Shown in pieces: positions 52,251 to 60,961 of a stretch of DNA of 64,000 nucleotides. A model generated the notes under the pieces. That model was given only the letters and a program-made list of their open reading frames with translations, was not told where the DNA came from and did no database searches. Positions within the stretch are counted from its first letter, which is position 1. Every line of letters begins with the position of its first letter. The stretch lies in contig JADJRK010000001.1 of NCBI GenBank assembly GCA_016712285.1, forward strand, positions 2,046,001-2,110,000, written 5' to 3'. This DNA is from Planctomycetota bacterium. Lineage in GTDB: Bacteria > Planctomycetota > UBA8742 > UBA2392. A program made the translations under genes and the position numbers.

Positions 52251-53729
52251 ATGTCTGACCGCATCATTCTCGGCACCCGCAAGGGCACCATCTTCGTCGA
52301 CAAGGTCGGCGGTCGCTGGAAGATCAGCAACGTGGCGCACGCTGGTGTGCCGATCAGCTATGCCGCCCGCGACCCGCGCGACGGCACAATCTGGGCGGCG
52401 CTCGACCACGGCCACTGGGGCTGCAAACTTTCGCGCTCGCGCGATGGCGGCAAGACGTGGGAAGAAGCGGGGCAGATCAAGTACCCCGAGGGCGCTCGCT
52501 ACATCGACGGTCACGAGGGCGAGGGTGACGCCAAGAAGCCCAAGGTCAAAGACGCCACGCTGGGCAAGATCTGGTGCCTCGCATTCGGCGGGTCCGACCA
52601 ACCCGGCCGCATGTACGCCGGCACGATTCCCGGCGGATTGTTCGTCAGCAACGATGGCGGCAAGTCATGGAACCTGAACATGCCGCTGTGGAACCACGAA
52701 AGCCGCGGCGGTGACTTGAGCAAGGGCACACCGGGCCAAAGCTTCTGGTTCGGCGGCGGCGCGACCGTGGACGGTGATTCCGCGCCGGGCATTCACTCGG
52801 TCGTTGTGGACCCGCGCAACAGCAAGCGGATTCTCGTCGGCGTGAGCTGCGCCGGCGTGCTCGAGTCCACCGACGACGGCAAAACTTGGGTCGGCCGCAA
52901 CAAGGGCTTGAAAGCCACGTTCCTGCCCAACCCTGACGCCGAGTGGGGCCACGACCCTCACCATTTGAACCTGTGCGCCGCCAACCCCGACCATGTCTGG
53001 CAGCAGAATCACTGCGGCGTTTTCTACAGCAACGACGGCAGCAAGACCTGGCGCGAAGTCAGCAAGCCCGACAACGGTGTGCACTTCGGCTTTCCGGTCG
53101 CGGTCGATGAGAACGACGGCCGCCAGGCGTGGCTTGTGCCCGGCAAGTCTGACGCTGTGCGCACGACGATCGACAGCGCGCTGTTTGTCGCGCATACCAA
53201 AGATGGCGGTCAAAGCTGGCAGCACCAGCGCGAGGGCCTGCCGCAACAGCGCGCCCACGACGTCGTCTACCGCCACGCGTTCGACAAAGCCGGCGACAGC
53301 CTCGTTTTCGGCAGCACCACCGGCAACGTCTACGTAAGCGACAACCGAGGCGCAGCTTGGCAAACGCTAAGCAACACTCTGCCGCCGGTGTACTCCGTAA
53401 GGTTCGCCAGCACCGAACAAAGCCCCGGCCGGAAGGCCGAGGGGAGCAAGAAAAAAGCCACGAAGGCAAACAAGGCAGCAAAGAAGCCCACAAAGAAGGC
53501 CACGAAATCCGGCAACAAGAGCCCGGAGCAGTCTGCGAAGCAGACGGGCCACAGGGGAAGCACCGCTTCCCCGAGGAGGCGACGGGTAAAGGCAGCAAAG
53601 AAGAAGGCCGCCCCGAAAAAGGCCAAGCCCAGCCCCGGCCGGAAGGCCGGGGGAAGCAAGAAAAAAGCTCCAAAGGCAAAGAAACCAGCGAAGAAACCAG
53701 CAAAGAAGGCCAACAAGAAGAAGCGCTAA
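52251..53729 (+). CDS. BNR/VPS10-like beta-propeller protein with Lys-rich tail
   Basis: 492 aa. TGGAGAA precedes the ATG. Residues 1-385 form a sialidase-like beta-propeller with Asp-box repeats (SRDGGKTW, SNDGGKSW, STDDGKTW, SNDGSKTW, TKDGGQSW). Residues 390-492 are a Lys/Ala/Pro-rich tail resembling histone H1 or nucleic-acid-binding tails. The tail is built from repeats, including two CCCCGGCC-ggaa-GGCC palindromes (53423-53444 and 53633-53652), each followed by the same AGCAAGAAAAAAG. No signal peptide is present. The paralogue downstream lacks the tail. No enzymatic role can be assigned; the family is often called exo-alpha-sialidase-like without proof. Confidence 0.85.
   Translation: MSDRIILGTRKGTIFVDKVGGRWKISNVAHAGVPISYAARDPRDGTIWAALDHGHWGCKLSRSRDGGKTWEEAGQIKYPEGARYIDGHEGEGDAKKPKVKDATLGKIWCLAFGGSDQPGRMYAGTIPGGLFVSNDGGKSWNLNMPLWNHESRGGDLSKGTPGQSFWFGGGATVDGDSAPGIHSVVVDPRNSKRILVGVSCAGVLESTDDGKTWVGRNKGLKATFLPNPDAEWGHDPHHLNLCAANPDHVWQQNHCGVFYSNDGSKTWREVSKPDNGVHFGFPVAVDENDGRQAWLVPGKSDAVRTTIDSALFVAHTKDGGQSWQHQREGLPQQRAHDVVYRHAFDKAGDSLVFGSTTGNVYVSDNRGAAWQTLSNTLPPVYSVRFASTEQSPGRKAEGSKKKATKANKAAKKPTKKATKSGNKSPEQSAKQTGHRGSTASPRRRRVKAAKKKAAPKKAKPSPGRKAGGSKKKAPKAKKPAKKPAKKANKKKR
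53423..53652. repeat. Paired palindromic units inside the Lys-rich tail
   Basis: Two units at 53423-53444 and 53633-53652 (CCCCGGCC-ggaa-GGCC.GGGG) are each followed by AGCAAGAAAAAAG. Between them lies a GAGCCCGGAGC...GACGGG unit (about 53520-53586) related to the 28-bp repeat of sucB. Confidence 0.75.
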
Positions 53730-53741
53730 CAAACTGCCTCA

Positions 53742-53795
53742 ACCGCCAAAGCGCAAAAGCGCCAAAGCGGTAGCGCGGTTTTTGGCGCCTTGGCG
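53742..53795. repeat. GCGCCAAA-type inverted repeat between the two BNR genes
   Basis: Short repeats of CAAAGCG/GCGCCAAA on one side (53747-53768) and TTTTGGCGCC, TTGGCGCTTT on the other (53779-53800) can form a long stem. It may serve as a terminator or be another dispersed element. Confidence 0.55.
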
Positions 53796-53836
53796 CTTTC
53801 GCGGCAAGGCACTTCAACCGAACAAGGAAACAAACC

Positions 53837-55009
53837 ATGTCCGACCGTCTGATCCTCGGCACGCGCAAGGGAACCTTCATCCTCGAGAACCGCGACCGCC
53901 GTTGGCACCAGGTTGTCCACGGCCATAAGGGCACCAACGTCGCCTACGCCGCCTTCGACCCGCGCACCGGCACCTACTGGTCGGCGCTGGACCACGGACA
54001 CTGGGGCAGCAAACTCTCGCGCAGCACCGACGGCGGCCAAAGTTGGGCCGACGCGGGCCAGATCAAGTATCCCGAGGGCGCAAAATACATCGACGCCCCG
54101 TTCACCGAGCCGGGCCCCGACGGCCCCGCAATCCGCGATGCACGCCTGCTGAAACTGTGGGTGCTGCAGTTCGGCCACGAGAGCCAGCCCGGCCGCATCT
54201 ATTGCGGCACGATTCCCGGCGGCTTGTTCGTCAGCAACGACAACGGCGAGTCGTGGGAGCTAAACCGCCCACTCTGGAACGATGACTCGCGCGGCGGCGA
54301 CCTGTTCACGACCAGCGGCAAGGGCAAGAAGCAACTCTGGTTCGGCACGCCAGCCAGCGCGAGCGCCGGCGAATTCGCCGCAGGCATTCACAGCATCGCC
54401 GTCAACCCAGCCGACCCGAAGCACTACATGATTGCCGTGTCGTGCGCCGGCGTGGTCGAGACCCGCGACGACGGACAGACCTGGGCGCCGCGAAACAAGG
54501 GCGTCGGCGCGATCGGCATGCCCAACCCGGAGGACCAGACCTGGGGCCACGACGTGCACTTCCTGGACTGGTGCAAGAACGACCCGCGCCACGTGTGGCA
54601 CCAGAACCACGGCGGCGTCTACTACAGCGACAACGGCGCAGAAAGCTGGAAGTGCGTCGACAACAAGGACAAGGGCATTCACTTCGGCTGGCCGATCGCC
54701 GTGGACCAGAACGACGGGGCAACAGCCTGGGTCGTGCCGCAAGGCGGCGACCAAAGCCGCATGGCGATCGGTGGCGGGCTGTTCGTCGGCCGGACGCACG
54801 ATGGCGGCAAGACGTGGGAACAATTGCGCGAGGGCCTGCCGCAGGAATGGTGCTTCGACACGATCTACCGGCATGGGCTGCACAACAGCGGTGATCGGTT
54901 AGCCTTCGGCAGCACCAACGGCAACCTGTACGTCAGCGACAACCGCGGCGAAAGCTGGATGACAGTAGGCCACAACTTCCCGCCCATCCACAGCGTACGG
55001 TTCGCATAA
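53837..55009 (+). CDS. BNR/VPS10-like beta-propeller protein (no tail)
   Basis: 390 aa, AAGGAAAC before the ATG. Paralogous over its whole length to residues 1-385 of the previous protein (MSDRLILGTRKGTFIL start; LDHGHWGSKLSRSTDGG; GQIKYPEGAKYI; HNSGDRLAFGSTNGNLYVSDNRG). It has the same Asp-box repeats and no signal peptide. The MoaD-like plus BNR arrangement is seen in other bacterial phyla; here the BNR gene is duplicated, and only the first copy gained the basic tail. Confidence 0.87.
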   Translation: MSDRLILGTRKGTFILENRDRRWHQVVHGHKGTNVAYAAFDPRTGTYWSALDHGHWGSKLSRSTDGGQSWADAGQIKYPEGAKYIDAPFTEPGPDGPAIRDARLLKLWVLQFGHESQPGRIYCGTIPGGLFVSNDNGESWELNRPLWNDDSRGGDLFTTSGKGKKQLWFGTPASASAGEFAAGIHSIAVNPADPKHYMIAVSCAGVVETRDDGQTWAPRNKGVGAIGMPNPEDQTWGHDVHFLDWCKNDPRHVWHQNHGGVYYSDNGAESWKCVDNKDKGIHFGWPIAVDQNDGATAWVVPQGGDQSRMAIGGGLFVGRTHDGGKTWEQLREGLPQEWCFDTIYRHGLHNSGDRLAFGSTNGNLYVSDNRGESWMTVGHNFPPIHSVRFA

Positions 55010-55030
55010 GCCAGCGACGATCACGCGTCA

Positions 55031-55052
55031 GGCCGGCCAGCAATGGCCGGCC
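55031..55052 (+). terminator. Terminator of the MoaD/BNR group
   Basis: GGCCGGCC-agcaat-GGCCGGCC, extended by outer CACGC/GCGTG pairing, 21 bp after the stop. Confidence 0.65.
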
Positions 55053-55122
55053 GTTGCGTGTCATGGGCCTGATCCCATGCCTGGCCGAATCGCCCGCCTA
55101 TCATCAATTTGGAGTGCCACGA

Positions 55123-55140
55123 CCGCCGTTTGCACGGCGG
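55123..55140 (-). terminator. Hairpin after the lipoprotein at 55162
   Basis: CCGCCGT-ttgc-ACGGCGG stem, 21 bp beyond the lipoprotein stop. There is no T-tract. Confidence 0.45.
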
Positions 55141-55161
55141 CCTGACTCGTCTCTCGACGCG

Positions 55162-56463
55162 TCAATCCTGTGTCGGTTTGCGCAGCGGAACCTTGAAGCT
55201 TCGAGCCATGTGTTTGTGCGTCAGGTCGGCCAGCGGCCCCTCGCGCTCACTTAACTTCACTTCTACCTCGTTCGCGCCCCACTCAAGTTCAACCCAGTCG
55301 AAACCGCTCGCGATCTTCGCTGCCTCGTCCTTTCGGCCCAGCAGTGGAGACTTCACGTCCGCCAGGTACAGGTCCCATGCACACCAGCCACAATTGTCGT
55401 TGGAGACGCGGCTGCCCGCAACGACTCCCACCCAGTCGGCACTTTCTCTTCCGCCGGTGCGGCGTGCGAGTTCCATCAGCTTGGAGTAGTCGTTCTTCTT
55501 TCGGATGTCCGGCCCCGGCAACGGGAACTGTCGTTGCACGTCGAGCAAAAGCTGCAGTATCCGGTGGGAAGCCTCTAGCTGCTCCATCGCGTCTGCTTGC
55601 GACTCACCCAGTTGGATCAGTTCGTCTTTGCCGCCCTGCTTCAATTTCCAGCAGACAAAGGACAGTTCGCCCAGCCACATCTGCTGTAAGGCAGTTGTAG
55701 CCCGGGCCTCTGCCAGGGCGGTCTGCACCGTCTGATTTGCCGCGTGCTGAGCCAGTTCGCCACTGATGAGCTCACGTAGCAGCAAGAGCGGCGTTGTCGC
55801 AAGTGAAGTCAGCATCGTGGCGTACGTCCCGGTACGTGTGAGTACACGAATGTAGGCAATCAGGGCGTCAGCCGCTGCCTGCGTTTCACCGCAACGTTGG
55901 AGCAGCAGTACACGATTGTGCAGCGCACCGAGCGCCTGAAACATGGCAATGCCATAGTCGAAGTCCTCATTCTCGAACATGAATGCTGCTACGCTGAACC
56001 CATCCGCCAACTGATACTCGCGGGCAACAACAGCGAGCCGCAGAGAAGCAGCAAGTGCTGCGTTGATCTCTTCAGTAGTCGGCGGGCGCTCGTTGTCCAA
56101 CTGGAAGGTGTTTAAGCCGTACACGGCCAGCGCTGGCCACGTCTCATCCGCGGCCCGGGCGTGGTCAACATCCAGTTTGAACTGCCATGCGGCGCTTGCA
56201 AGCTGTGGTCCCGCGTCGCGCTTGCCGGGCGGGGGGGCCGTGAATTTGGGCCAGTTGGAAACGCCGGGGCGCAGCTTTTCGGCTTCATCGACCAGCGCGA
56301 GAATCCTGTTCGCAAGATCTGTGCGTTCCGCAAGCTCTTCGGGCGATGCCGCCAGGTCATCCGTTCGCACGGTGCGGCTCTTCGGCGCGTATGCCGAATC
56401 TCCGCCTTCACCACCTCCGCAGGCACCCAGCAGCAACAACGATGCAGTCAACAGCGCACGCAT
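55162..56463 (-). CDS. Lipoprotein of unknown function, helical
   Basis: 433 aa. The lipobox LLGAC at about residue 15 is followed by a Gly-rich linker. The remainder is largely alpha-helical (for example RLAVVAREYQLADGFSVAAFMF and GALHNRVLLLQRCGETQAAADALIAY), possibly irregular TPR-like repeats. The last 60 residues are beta-rich (GFDWVELEWGANEVEVKL). A CGWC pair lies at about residue 360 (NDNCGWCAWDLY), a possible redox disulfide. I do not recognise a family. The start is taken at the ATG before RALLTAS; an ATG 18 nt upstream is possible. No clear partner. Confidence 0.6.
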   Translation of the reverse strand: MRALLTASLLLLGACGGGEGGDSAYAPKSRTVRTDDLAASPEELAERTDLANRILALVDEAEKLRPGVSNWPKFTAPPPGKRDAGPQLASAAWQFKLDVDHARAADETWPALAVYGLNTFQLDNERPPTTEEINAALAASLRLAVVAREYQLADGFSVAAFMFENEDFDYGIAMFQALGALHNRVLLLQRCGETQAAADALIAYIRVLTRTGTYATMLTSLATTPLLLLRELISGELAQHAANQTVQTALAEARATTALQQMWLGELSFVCWKLKQGGKDELIQLGESQADAMEQLEASHRILQLLLDVQRQFPLPGPDIRKKNDYSKLMELARRTGGRESADWVGVVAGSRVSNDNCGWCAWDLYLADVKSPLLGRKDEAAKIASGFDWVELEWGANEVEVKLSEREGPLADLTHKHMARSFKVPLRKPTQD

Positions 56464-56547
56464 AAACACATCGTACCACATGAATCACAAAGCCCAGAGC
56501 GCAAGCTCGGGGCAGATCACCCATGACGCGGCGATCCGAGGAAAAGC

Positions 56548-56569
56548 GCCCCGAGTTTACGCTCGGGGC
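56548..56569 (-). terminator. Terminator of the fused monooxygenase/OYE gene
   Basis: GCCCCGAG-tttacg-CTCGGGGC; on the minus strand it is followed by GCTTTTCC. The stem overlaps the stop codon. The core resembles the GCCC.GAGCG dispersed repeat. Confidence 0.65.
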
Positions 56570-58875
56570 TCTCTGCGTTTTCTGGGTTTGGCTGCCAGGT
56601 ACTGCGGGGGCCAGTACTGCTGCTCGTGGCCGTAGTCGGCGGCCGCGTGCAGTGTGGCGTAGGGGTCTGCCAGGTGCGGCCTGGCCATGGCCACCAGGTC
56701 GGCGCGGCCGCTCAGCAGCAGGGTGTTGGCCTGGTCGATCGTCTGCACGTTGCCGACAGTCATCGTCGCGATGCCGGCTTCGTTGCGGATCAGGTCGCTG
56801 AACGGCGCCTGGAACATGCGCCCGTACACGGGCTCCTGGTCGCTCACGACCTGGCCAGCCGAAACGTCCAACAGGTCCAGCCCGTGATCCTTGAACATGC
56901 GGCCAATCTCGACACGGTCGGCGTCGCTCAACCCGTCGGGCCGCCATTCCGTCGCCGAGATGCGCACACTGACCGGCTTGTCCTCGGGCCACGCCGCGCG
57001 CACGGCATCAAAGACCTCCAGCGGATAGCGCATGCGCGCTTCCAGGCTGCCCCCATACCCGTCGGTGCGCTTGTTGGTGACCGGCGAGATGAACGTGCTG
57101 AGCAGATAACCGTGCGCCATATGGATTTCGACCATGTCGAACCCGGCTTGCAGGGCGCGTACCGCGGCGTCGGCGTGCTGTTCGCGCACGGCGTCCATCT
57201 CGGCGCGGGTGATTTCGCGCGGCACGGGCCAGCCCTGCGCGTAAGCAATCGGCGACGGCGCCACCAGCAGCCACGCGCCTTCTTCGGCCGTGAGCGGGTC
57301 ATCGCCATCCCACGGCAGGCGGCAACTGCCTTTGCGGCCGGCGTGACCGATCTGCAAGCAGGTGCGCGCCATCGATGAGCCATGAATGAAGTCATTGATC
57401 TCGCGCCAGGCGGCAACGTGCTCAGGCCCATAGATCCCGGTGCAGCCTTTGGTAATGCGGGCATCAGGCGTGGCATACGTCTCTTCGGTGAAGATCAGGC
57501 CCGCGCCGCCGATCGCACGCGAACCCAGATGCACAAGGTGCCAATCCGTGGGCATACCGTCGTCGTTGCACGAATACTGCGCCATCGGGCTGACCACGAT
57601 CCGGTTGGCCAGCGTCATGCCGCGCAACCGATATGGCTGAAACGCGGGCGGTCCCGCGATTGCCGATTCCCGATTCCCGATTCCCGACACATGGCGCGCG
57701 TACTCGGGCAGCGGCACAACCACATCTTTGTGCGGGTTGTTGTCAGCGAACCACTCGGTGGCCCGCTGCACGAATTCGGGGTCGCGCAACCTGAGGTTGT
57801 CATACGTGATGCGCTTGCTGCGCGTGAGCTGGTTGAACGTGAACTGGACCGGCGACTGCGTCTTGAAGTAGCGGGCGACGTTTTCGTACCACTCCAGGCT
57901 GGTCTGCGCTGTCTTTTGCAGGCGCGCCGATTCATCCCAGCGGCGCGATTGATACTCGCGCAGCACCGTGTTGACAGGCTTGCCGGGCAGGTCCGCGAAT
58001 GTCTTTGCCAGCTCAATGGCATCTTCCATTGCCAGCTTGGTGCCGCTGCCGATGCTGAAGTGCGCCGTGTGCGCGGCGTCGCCGAGCAGCACCACGTTTT
58101 CATGCACCCACGTTGCATTGCGAATCGTGGGGAAGGTGCGCCACACGCTCTTGTTGCCCAGCAGCTTGTGCCCGCCCAAATACTTCGCGAACAGCCTCTC
58201 GCAGTACGCAATCGTTTGGGCTTCGTCGGCCTGGTCCAACCCGGCGCGCTTCCAGGTCTCTTCGCGGCACTCGACGATGAATGTGCTGGTGTTCGCATCA
58301 AACGGATAGGCGTGCACGGTGAACAAGCCGTGTTCGTTTTCTTCGTAGATGAATGTGAACGCGGGCAGCCGGAAGTCCGCGCCCAGCCACGAGAACTTGC
58401 ACTTGCGCCAGTCGATTTCCGGCTTGAAGTGTTGTTTCAGGTGGTCGCGCACCCACGAGTTTACGCCGTCGGCGCCCAGGATCAGGTCGGCGTCAGCGTA
58501 AGGTTTCAGCGACTTCACTTCGGTGTCAAAGACCAGCTTGACGCCAAGTTCTTCGCAGCGCTCTTGAAAGATGTTCAGCAGGCGTTTGCGGCTCATGCCG
58601 GCAAAACCGTGGCCGGTGCTGCGAATGCACTGGCCGTGGATGAAAGTGTCGATGTCGGGCCAGTACGCGAACTCTTTGGTGATGCGGTCGAAGGTGGGCT
58701 TGTCGGCGGTTTCGAAGCCGCCAAGCGTTTCATCGGAAAAGACGACGCCCCAGCCAAACGTGTCGTAGGGCCGGTTGCGCTCGACGACAGTGATGTCGTG
58801 GGCAGGGTCCTGCTTCTTCATCAGGATCGAGAAGTAGAGCCCCGCAGGCCCGCCACCAATGCTCACAATCTTCAT
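56557..58875 (-). CDS. Bifunctional FAD monooxygenase/Old Yellow Enzyme, salicylyl-CoA 5-hydroxylase type
   Basis: 772 aa fusion. Residues 1-385 are an aromatic-ring FAD monooxygenase (GGGPAG at 7-12, GDAAHTAHFSIGSG near 290). Residues 405-772 are an Old Yellow Enzyme-like NADH:flavin oxidoreductase (VVSPMAQYSCNDDGMPTDWHLVHLGS, HMAHGYLLSTF). The same fusion is known as salicylyl-CoA 5-hydroxylase/oxidoreductase acting on aromatic acyl-CoA, so an aromatic-CoA or benzoate-type route is plausible; no partner pathway gene is nearby. The linker (about 396-403) is encoded by a GATTCCC heptamer tandem (57658-57685). Confidence 0.85.
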   Translation of the reverse strand: MKIVSIGGGPAGLYFSILMKKQDPAHDITVVERNRPYDTFGWGVVFSDETLGGFETADKPTFDRITKEFAYWPDIDTFIHGQCIRSTGHGFAGMSRKRLLNIFQERCEELGVKLVFDTEVKSLKPYADADLILGADGVNSWVRDHLKQHFKPEIDWRKCKFSWLGADFRLPAFTFIYEENEHGLFTVHAYPFDANTSTFIVECREETWKRAGLDQADEAQTIAYCERLFAKYLGGHKLLGNKSVWRTFPTIRNATWVHENVVLLGDAAHTAHFSIGSGTKLAMEDAIELAKTFADLPGKPVNTVLREYQSRRWDESARLQKTAQTSLEWYENVARYFKTQSPVQFTFNQLTRSKRITYDNLRLRDPEFVQRATEWFADNNPHKDVVVPLPEYARHVSGIGNRESAIAGPPAFQPYRLRGMTLANRIVVSPMAQYSCNDDGMPTDWHLVHLGSRAIGGAGLIFTEETYATPDARITKGCTGIYGPEHVAAWREINDFIHGSSMARTCLQIGHAGRKGSCRLPWDGDDPLTAEEGAWLLVAPSPIAYAQGWPVPREITRAEMDAVREQHADAAVRALQAGFDMVEIHMAHGYLLSTFISPVTNKRTDGYGGSLEARMRYPLEVFDAVRAAWPEDKPVSVRISATEWRPDGLSDADRVEIGRMFKDHGLDLLDVSAGQVVSDQEPVYGRMFQAPFSDLIRNEAGIATMTVGNVQTIDQANTLLLSGRADLVAMARPHLADPYATLHAAADYGHEQQYWPPQYLAAKPRKRREPRA
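57658..57685. repeat. Heptamer tandem repeat in a coding linker
   Basis: GATTGCC then three exact GATTCCC units (57665-57685). Three heptamers are 21 bp, so copy-number change by three keeps the frame. It encodes the inter-domain linker. Confidence 0.85.
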
Positions 58876-59000
58876 CGCGGCAATCTAGCGTTTCGCCCGA
58901 AAACTCAAATGACCAAGGGCGCGCCGGCACATTCGGCACGCCCTTTAGTTTGCAATGACTGGCTTGCCTGCCAGCCGTCGCGTCCGCCGTCTAGTCCGCC

Positions 59001-59036
59001 GAAGCCTCGGCGAAGGCGGAAGCCTTGGCGAAGGCT
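59001..59036. repeat. Two tandem 18-bp palindromic units
   Basis: GAAGCCTCGGCGAAGGCG and GAAGCCTTGGCGAAGGCT, 16 of 18 identical; the second contains the stem AGCCTT/AAGGCT. They lie 3 bp beyond the 3' end of the tRNA gene and could serve in its 3' processing or termination. Confidence 0.7.
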
Positions 59037-59038
59037 GG

Positions 59039-59110
59039 AGCCACCTGTCGGATTTGAACCGACGACCTATGCTTTACGAAAGCATTGCTCTACCGCTGAG
59101 CTAAGGTGGC
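59039..59110 (-). tRNA. tRNA-Thr (anticodon CGT)
   Basis: 72 nt without encoded CCA. Acceptor stem GCCACCT/AGGTGGC, D-arm TAGCTCAGCGGTAGAGC, anticodon arm ATGCT-TTCGTAA-AGCAT with anticodon CGT (reads ACG), T-arm GTCGG-TTCAAAT-CCGAC. Discriminator base T. Confidence 0.95.
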
Positions 59111-59185
59111 TTGCGCCTGCAACGCAGCGCGCGAATGGTCTAACGAACACCAATCAACGTCAATGGGGTGGGCGCCGCACGCCGA

Positions 59186-60961
59186 CTACGCAAGCGGCAG
59201 GGTCAGCACGAAGCAGCAGCCGTCCTGCACGCTTGTATCCAGCGACAGGTCGCCGCCCATCGCCCTTGCCAGTCTGCGGCTCAAGGCAAGACCTAAACCC
59301 ACGCCGGGCGCGCTGTTGGCGGCTTGCTGCGCCGACTTGCGGAAGGGCTGGAACAGCTTGGCGGCTTCGGTCCTGCTGATGCCGGGGCCGTGGTCGCGGA
59401 CGGCAATGCGTGCCTTGTTGTCGACGCTGCAAGTAATCTCGATGCGCCGCTCGCCGCCGGTTGCGTATTTGCACGCGTTGTCGACCAGGTTGAACATCAC
59501 CTGCTCGACCGCCCCGGGGTCGGCCAGAACAGCCGCTGGCGGGCAGGCAGCGATATCCAGCTGCATGCCCGCCTGCTGTGCGCGTTGCGACATGCGCTCG
59601 GTGCTGCGCTCAAGCAGACGCGACAGCGCGACTTCTTCAATGCGGTCTTCCTTACGGCCGCGCTCCAGTTTGGCATACGCGAGCACGTTTTCGACTAGGT
59701 GCCCAAGGCGCAGCGCCTCGTTGTGCAGGGTGCTGTAGTATTCGTTGCGCGCCTCTTCGTTCGGCACGCGGCCGCTTTGCAGCATTTCGGTGTACATGCG
59801 AAAGGTGGTCAGCGGCGTGCGCAGCTCGTGGGTGACGGCGCTGACGAACTCCTCGCGCCGCGCCGACAGCGCCAAGGTGCGCCGCAACGTGAACGCCAGG
59901 GAAAGCGCGACAAACACCAGGCAGCCCCATGCCACATACAGCGTGACGCGAAGCGGTGAAATGCCCGTCTGTGGCGCCGCGTTCGGCATTTCGCCCGGCA
60001 GCACCTCAATCGGCAGTGCGGCAAGCCGCTGCACCGAAGCACTCTCAACGCCCGTTGCCCCAAGCGGCGCGGGCCGGAAGGTCGCGTTGGGCATCAGGTC
60101 GCGGCTCGCGCTGTTCAAGGTCGCGCGAATCACGTCCCAATCCAGCACGCAGCCCTGCACATACTCGCTGCCATCCAGGCTGATGCGTCGCGCGAGCACA
60201 AGCGTTTCCCCCATCCACAGCGCCGACATCGGCCCTTCCTGGATGTCCACCGGCGGCGGGCCTTCGCCGCCATAGCCGATCTGCTGCTTGGCGTCGTTCT
60301 GTTCTTCGCCCTTGCGTTTGCTGGCGGCCTTCTTGTTCGCCTCAGAGCGTTTCTGGTACTCGGCCTGGTTCTGCGTGTTGCGGGCGGCCCAGCTGTCGTC
60401 GGCGTAGACCATGTCGGCTGCGATGTTCTGGCGCGGGTCCGCCTTGCGGGCCGGGAGTTGCGCCAGCATCGCTTCGCGCCCAACGCGGTCGCGCACGTAT
60501 GCCAGCCGTGCCTGCGCCGACCGGATGTCGTCGGGCGAAAGCAGCTTGCGCAGGGCCAGCCGCTGCTTCTCGCCCTCCGGCGCCTGCGGCGAGGTCAGCT
60601 CTCCATTGGGTTCATACTGAAAGTGCACCTGCACCGCGCCGCCTTCCAAACGCAACAGCGGCGAAGGCAGCAGCGGCTCATCCGGTTGAACCTCGCCGAA
60701 CATGCGCGTGTATGCGCCCTCGGCTGGGTAGAACGCCGAGTAATGAAAGTAAGGCCGCGCGGCTTCGTCGGTGATGATGGGCGTGAGCTCGCTTTCAAGC
60801 TGCCACAACGCGTTGCGCACGCTCTGCTCAGAAAGGGCGCGCTGGTTGGCCTCGGCGTGGCTTTTTTCAAGGTCGGCAAGCAGCAGGCTGGCCCAGACCA
60901 TCACCCCCGCCGCAACCGCGACGCCGAAGGCAAACACAGCCCAGACCATGCCGCCCTTCAT
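59186..60961 (-). CDS. Membrane sensor histidine kinase
   Basis: 591 aa. Two transmembrane helices (about 5-28 and 335-357) flank a large extracytoplasmic sensor of about 305 residues that is rich in Lys/Gln in the middle. The cytoplasmic part has the H-box FVSAVTHELRTPLT with H378, N-box NLVDNACKYA, G1 DHGPGIS and G2 GVGLGLALS. It would phosphorylate the response regulator encoded just upstream (overlap ATGA). The signal is unknown. No HAMP domain is evident after the second helix. Confidence 0.93.
   Translation of the reverse strand: MKGGMVWAVFAFGVAVAAGVMVWASLLLADLEKSHAEANQRALSEQSVRNALWQLESELTPIITDEAARPYFHYSAFYPAEGAYTRMFGEVQPDEPLLPSPLLRLEGGAVQVHFQYEPNGELTSPQAPEGEKQRLALRKLLSPDDIRSAQARLAYVRDRVGREAMLAQLPARKADPRQNIAADMVYADDSWAARNTQNQAEYQKRSEANKKAASKRKGEEQNDAKQQIGYGGEGPPPVDIQEGPMSALWMGETLVLARRISLDGSEYVQGCVLDWDVIRATLNSASRDLMPNATFRPAPLGATGVESASVQRLAALPIEVLPGEMPNAAPQTGISPLRVTLYVAWGCLVFVALSLAFTLRRTLALSARREEFVSAVTHELRTPLTTFRMYTEMLQSGRVPNEEARNEYYSTLHNEALRLGHLVENVLAYAKLERGRKEDRIEEVALSRLLERSTERMSQRAQQAGMQLDIAACPPAAVLADPGAVEQVMFNLVDNACKYATGGERRIEITCSVDNKARIAVRDHGPGISRTEAAKLFQPFRKSAQQAANSAPGVGLGLALSRRLARAMGGDLSLDTSVQDGCCFVLTLPLA

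Noticed and set aside
59001..59110. Integrated element at the tRNA-Thr gene
   Set aside because: No integrase and no duplicated tRNA 3' end within the window.
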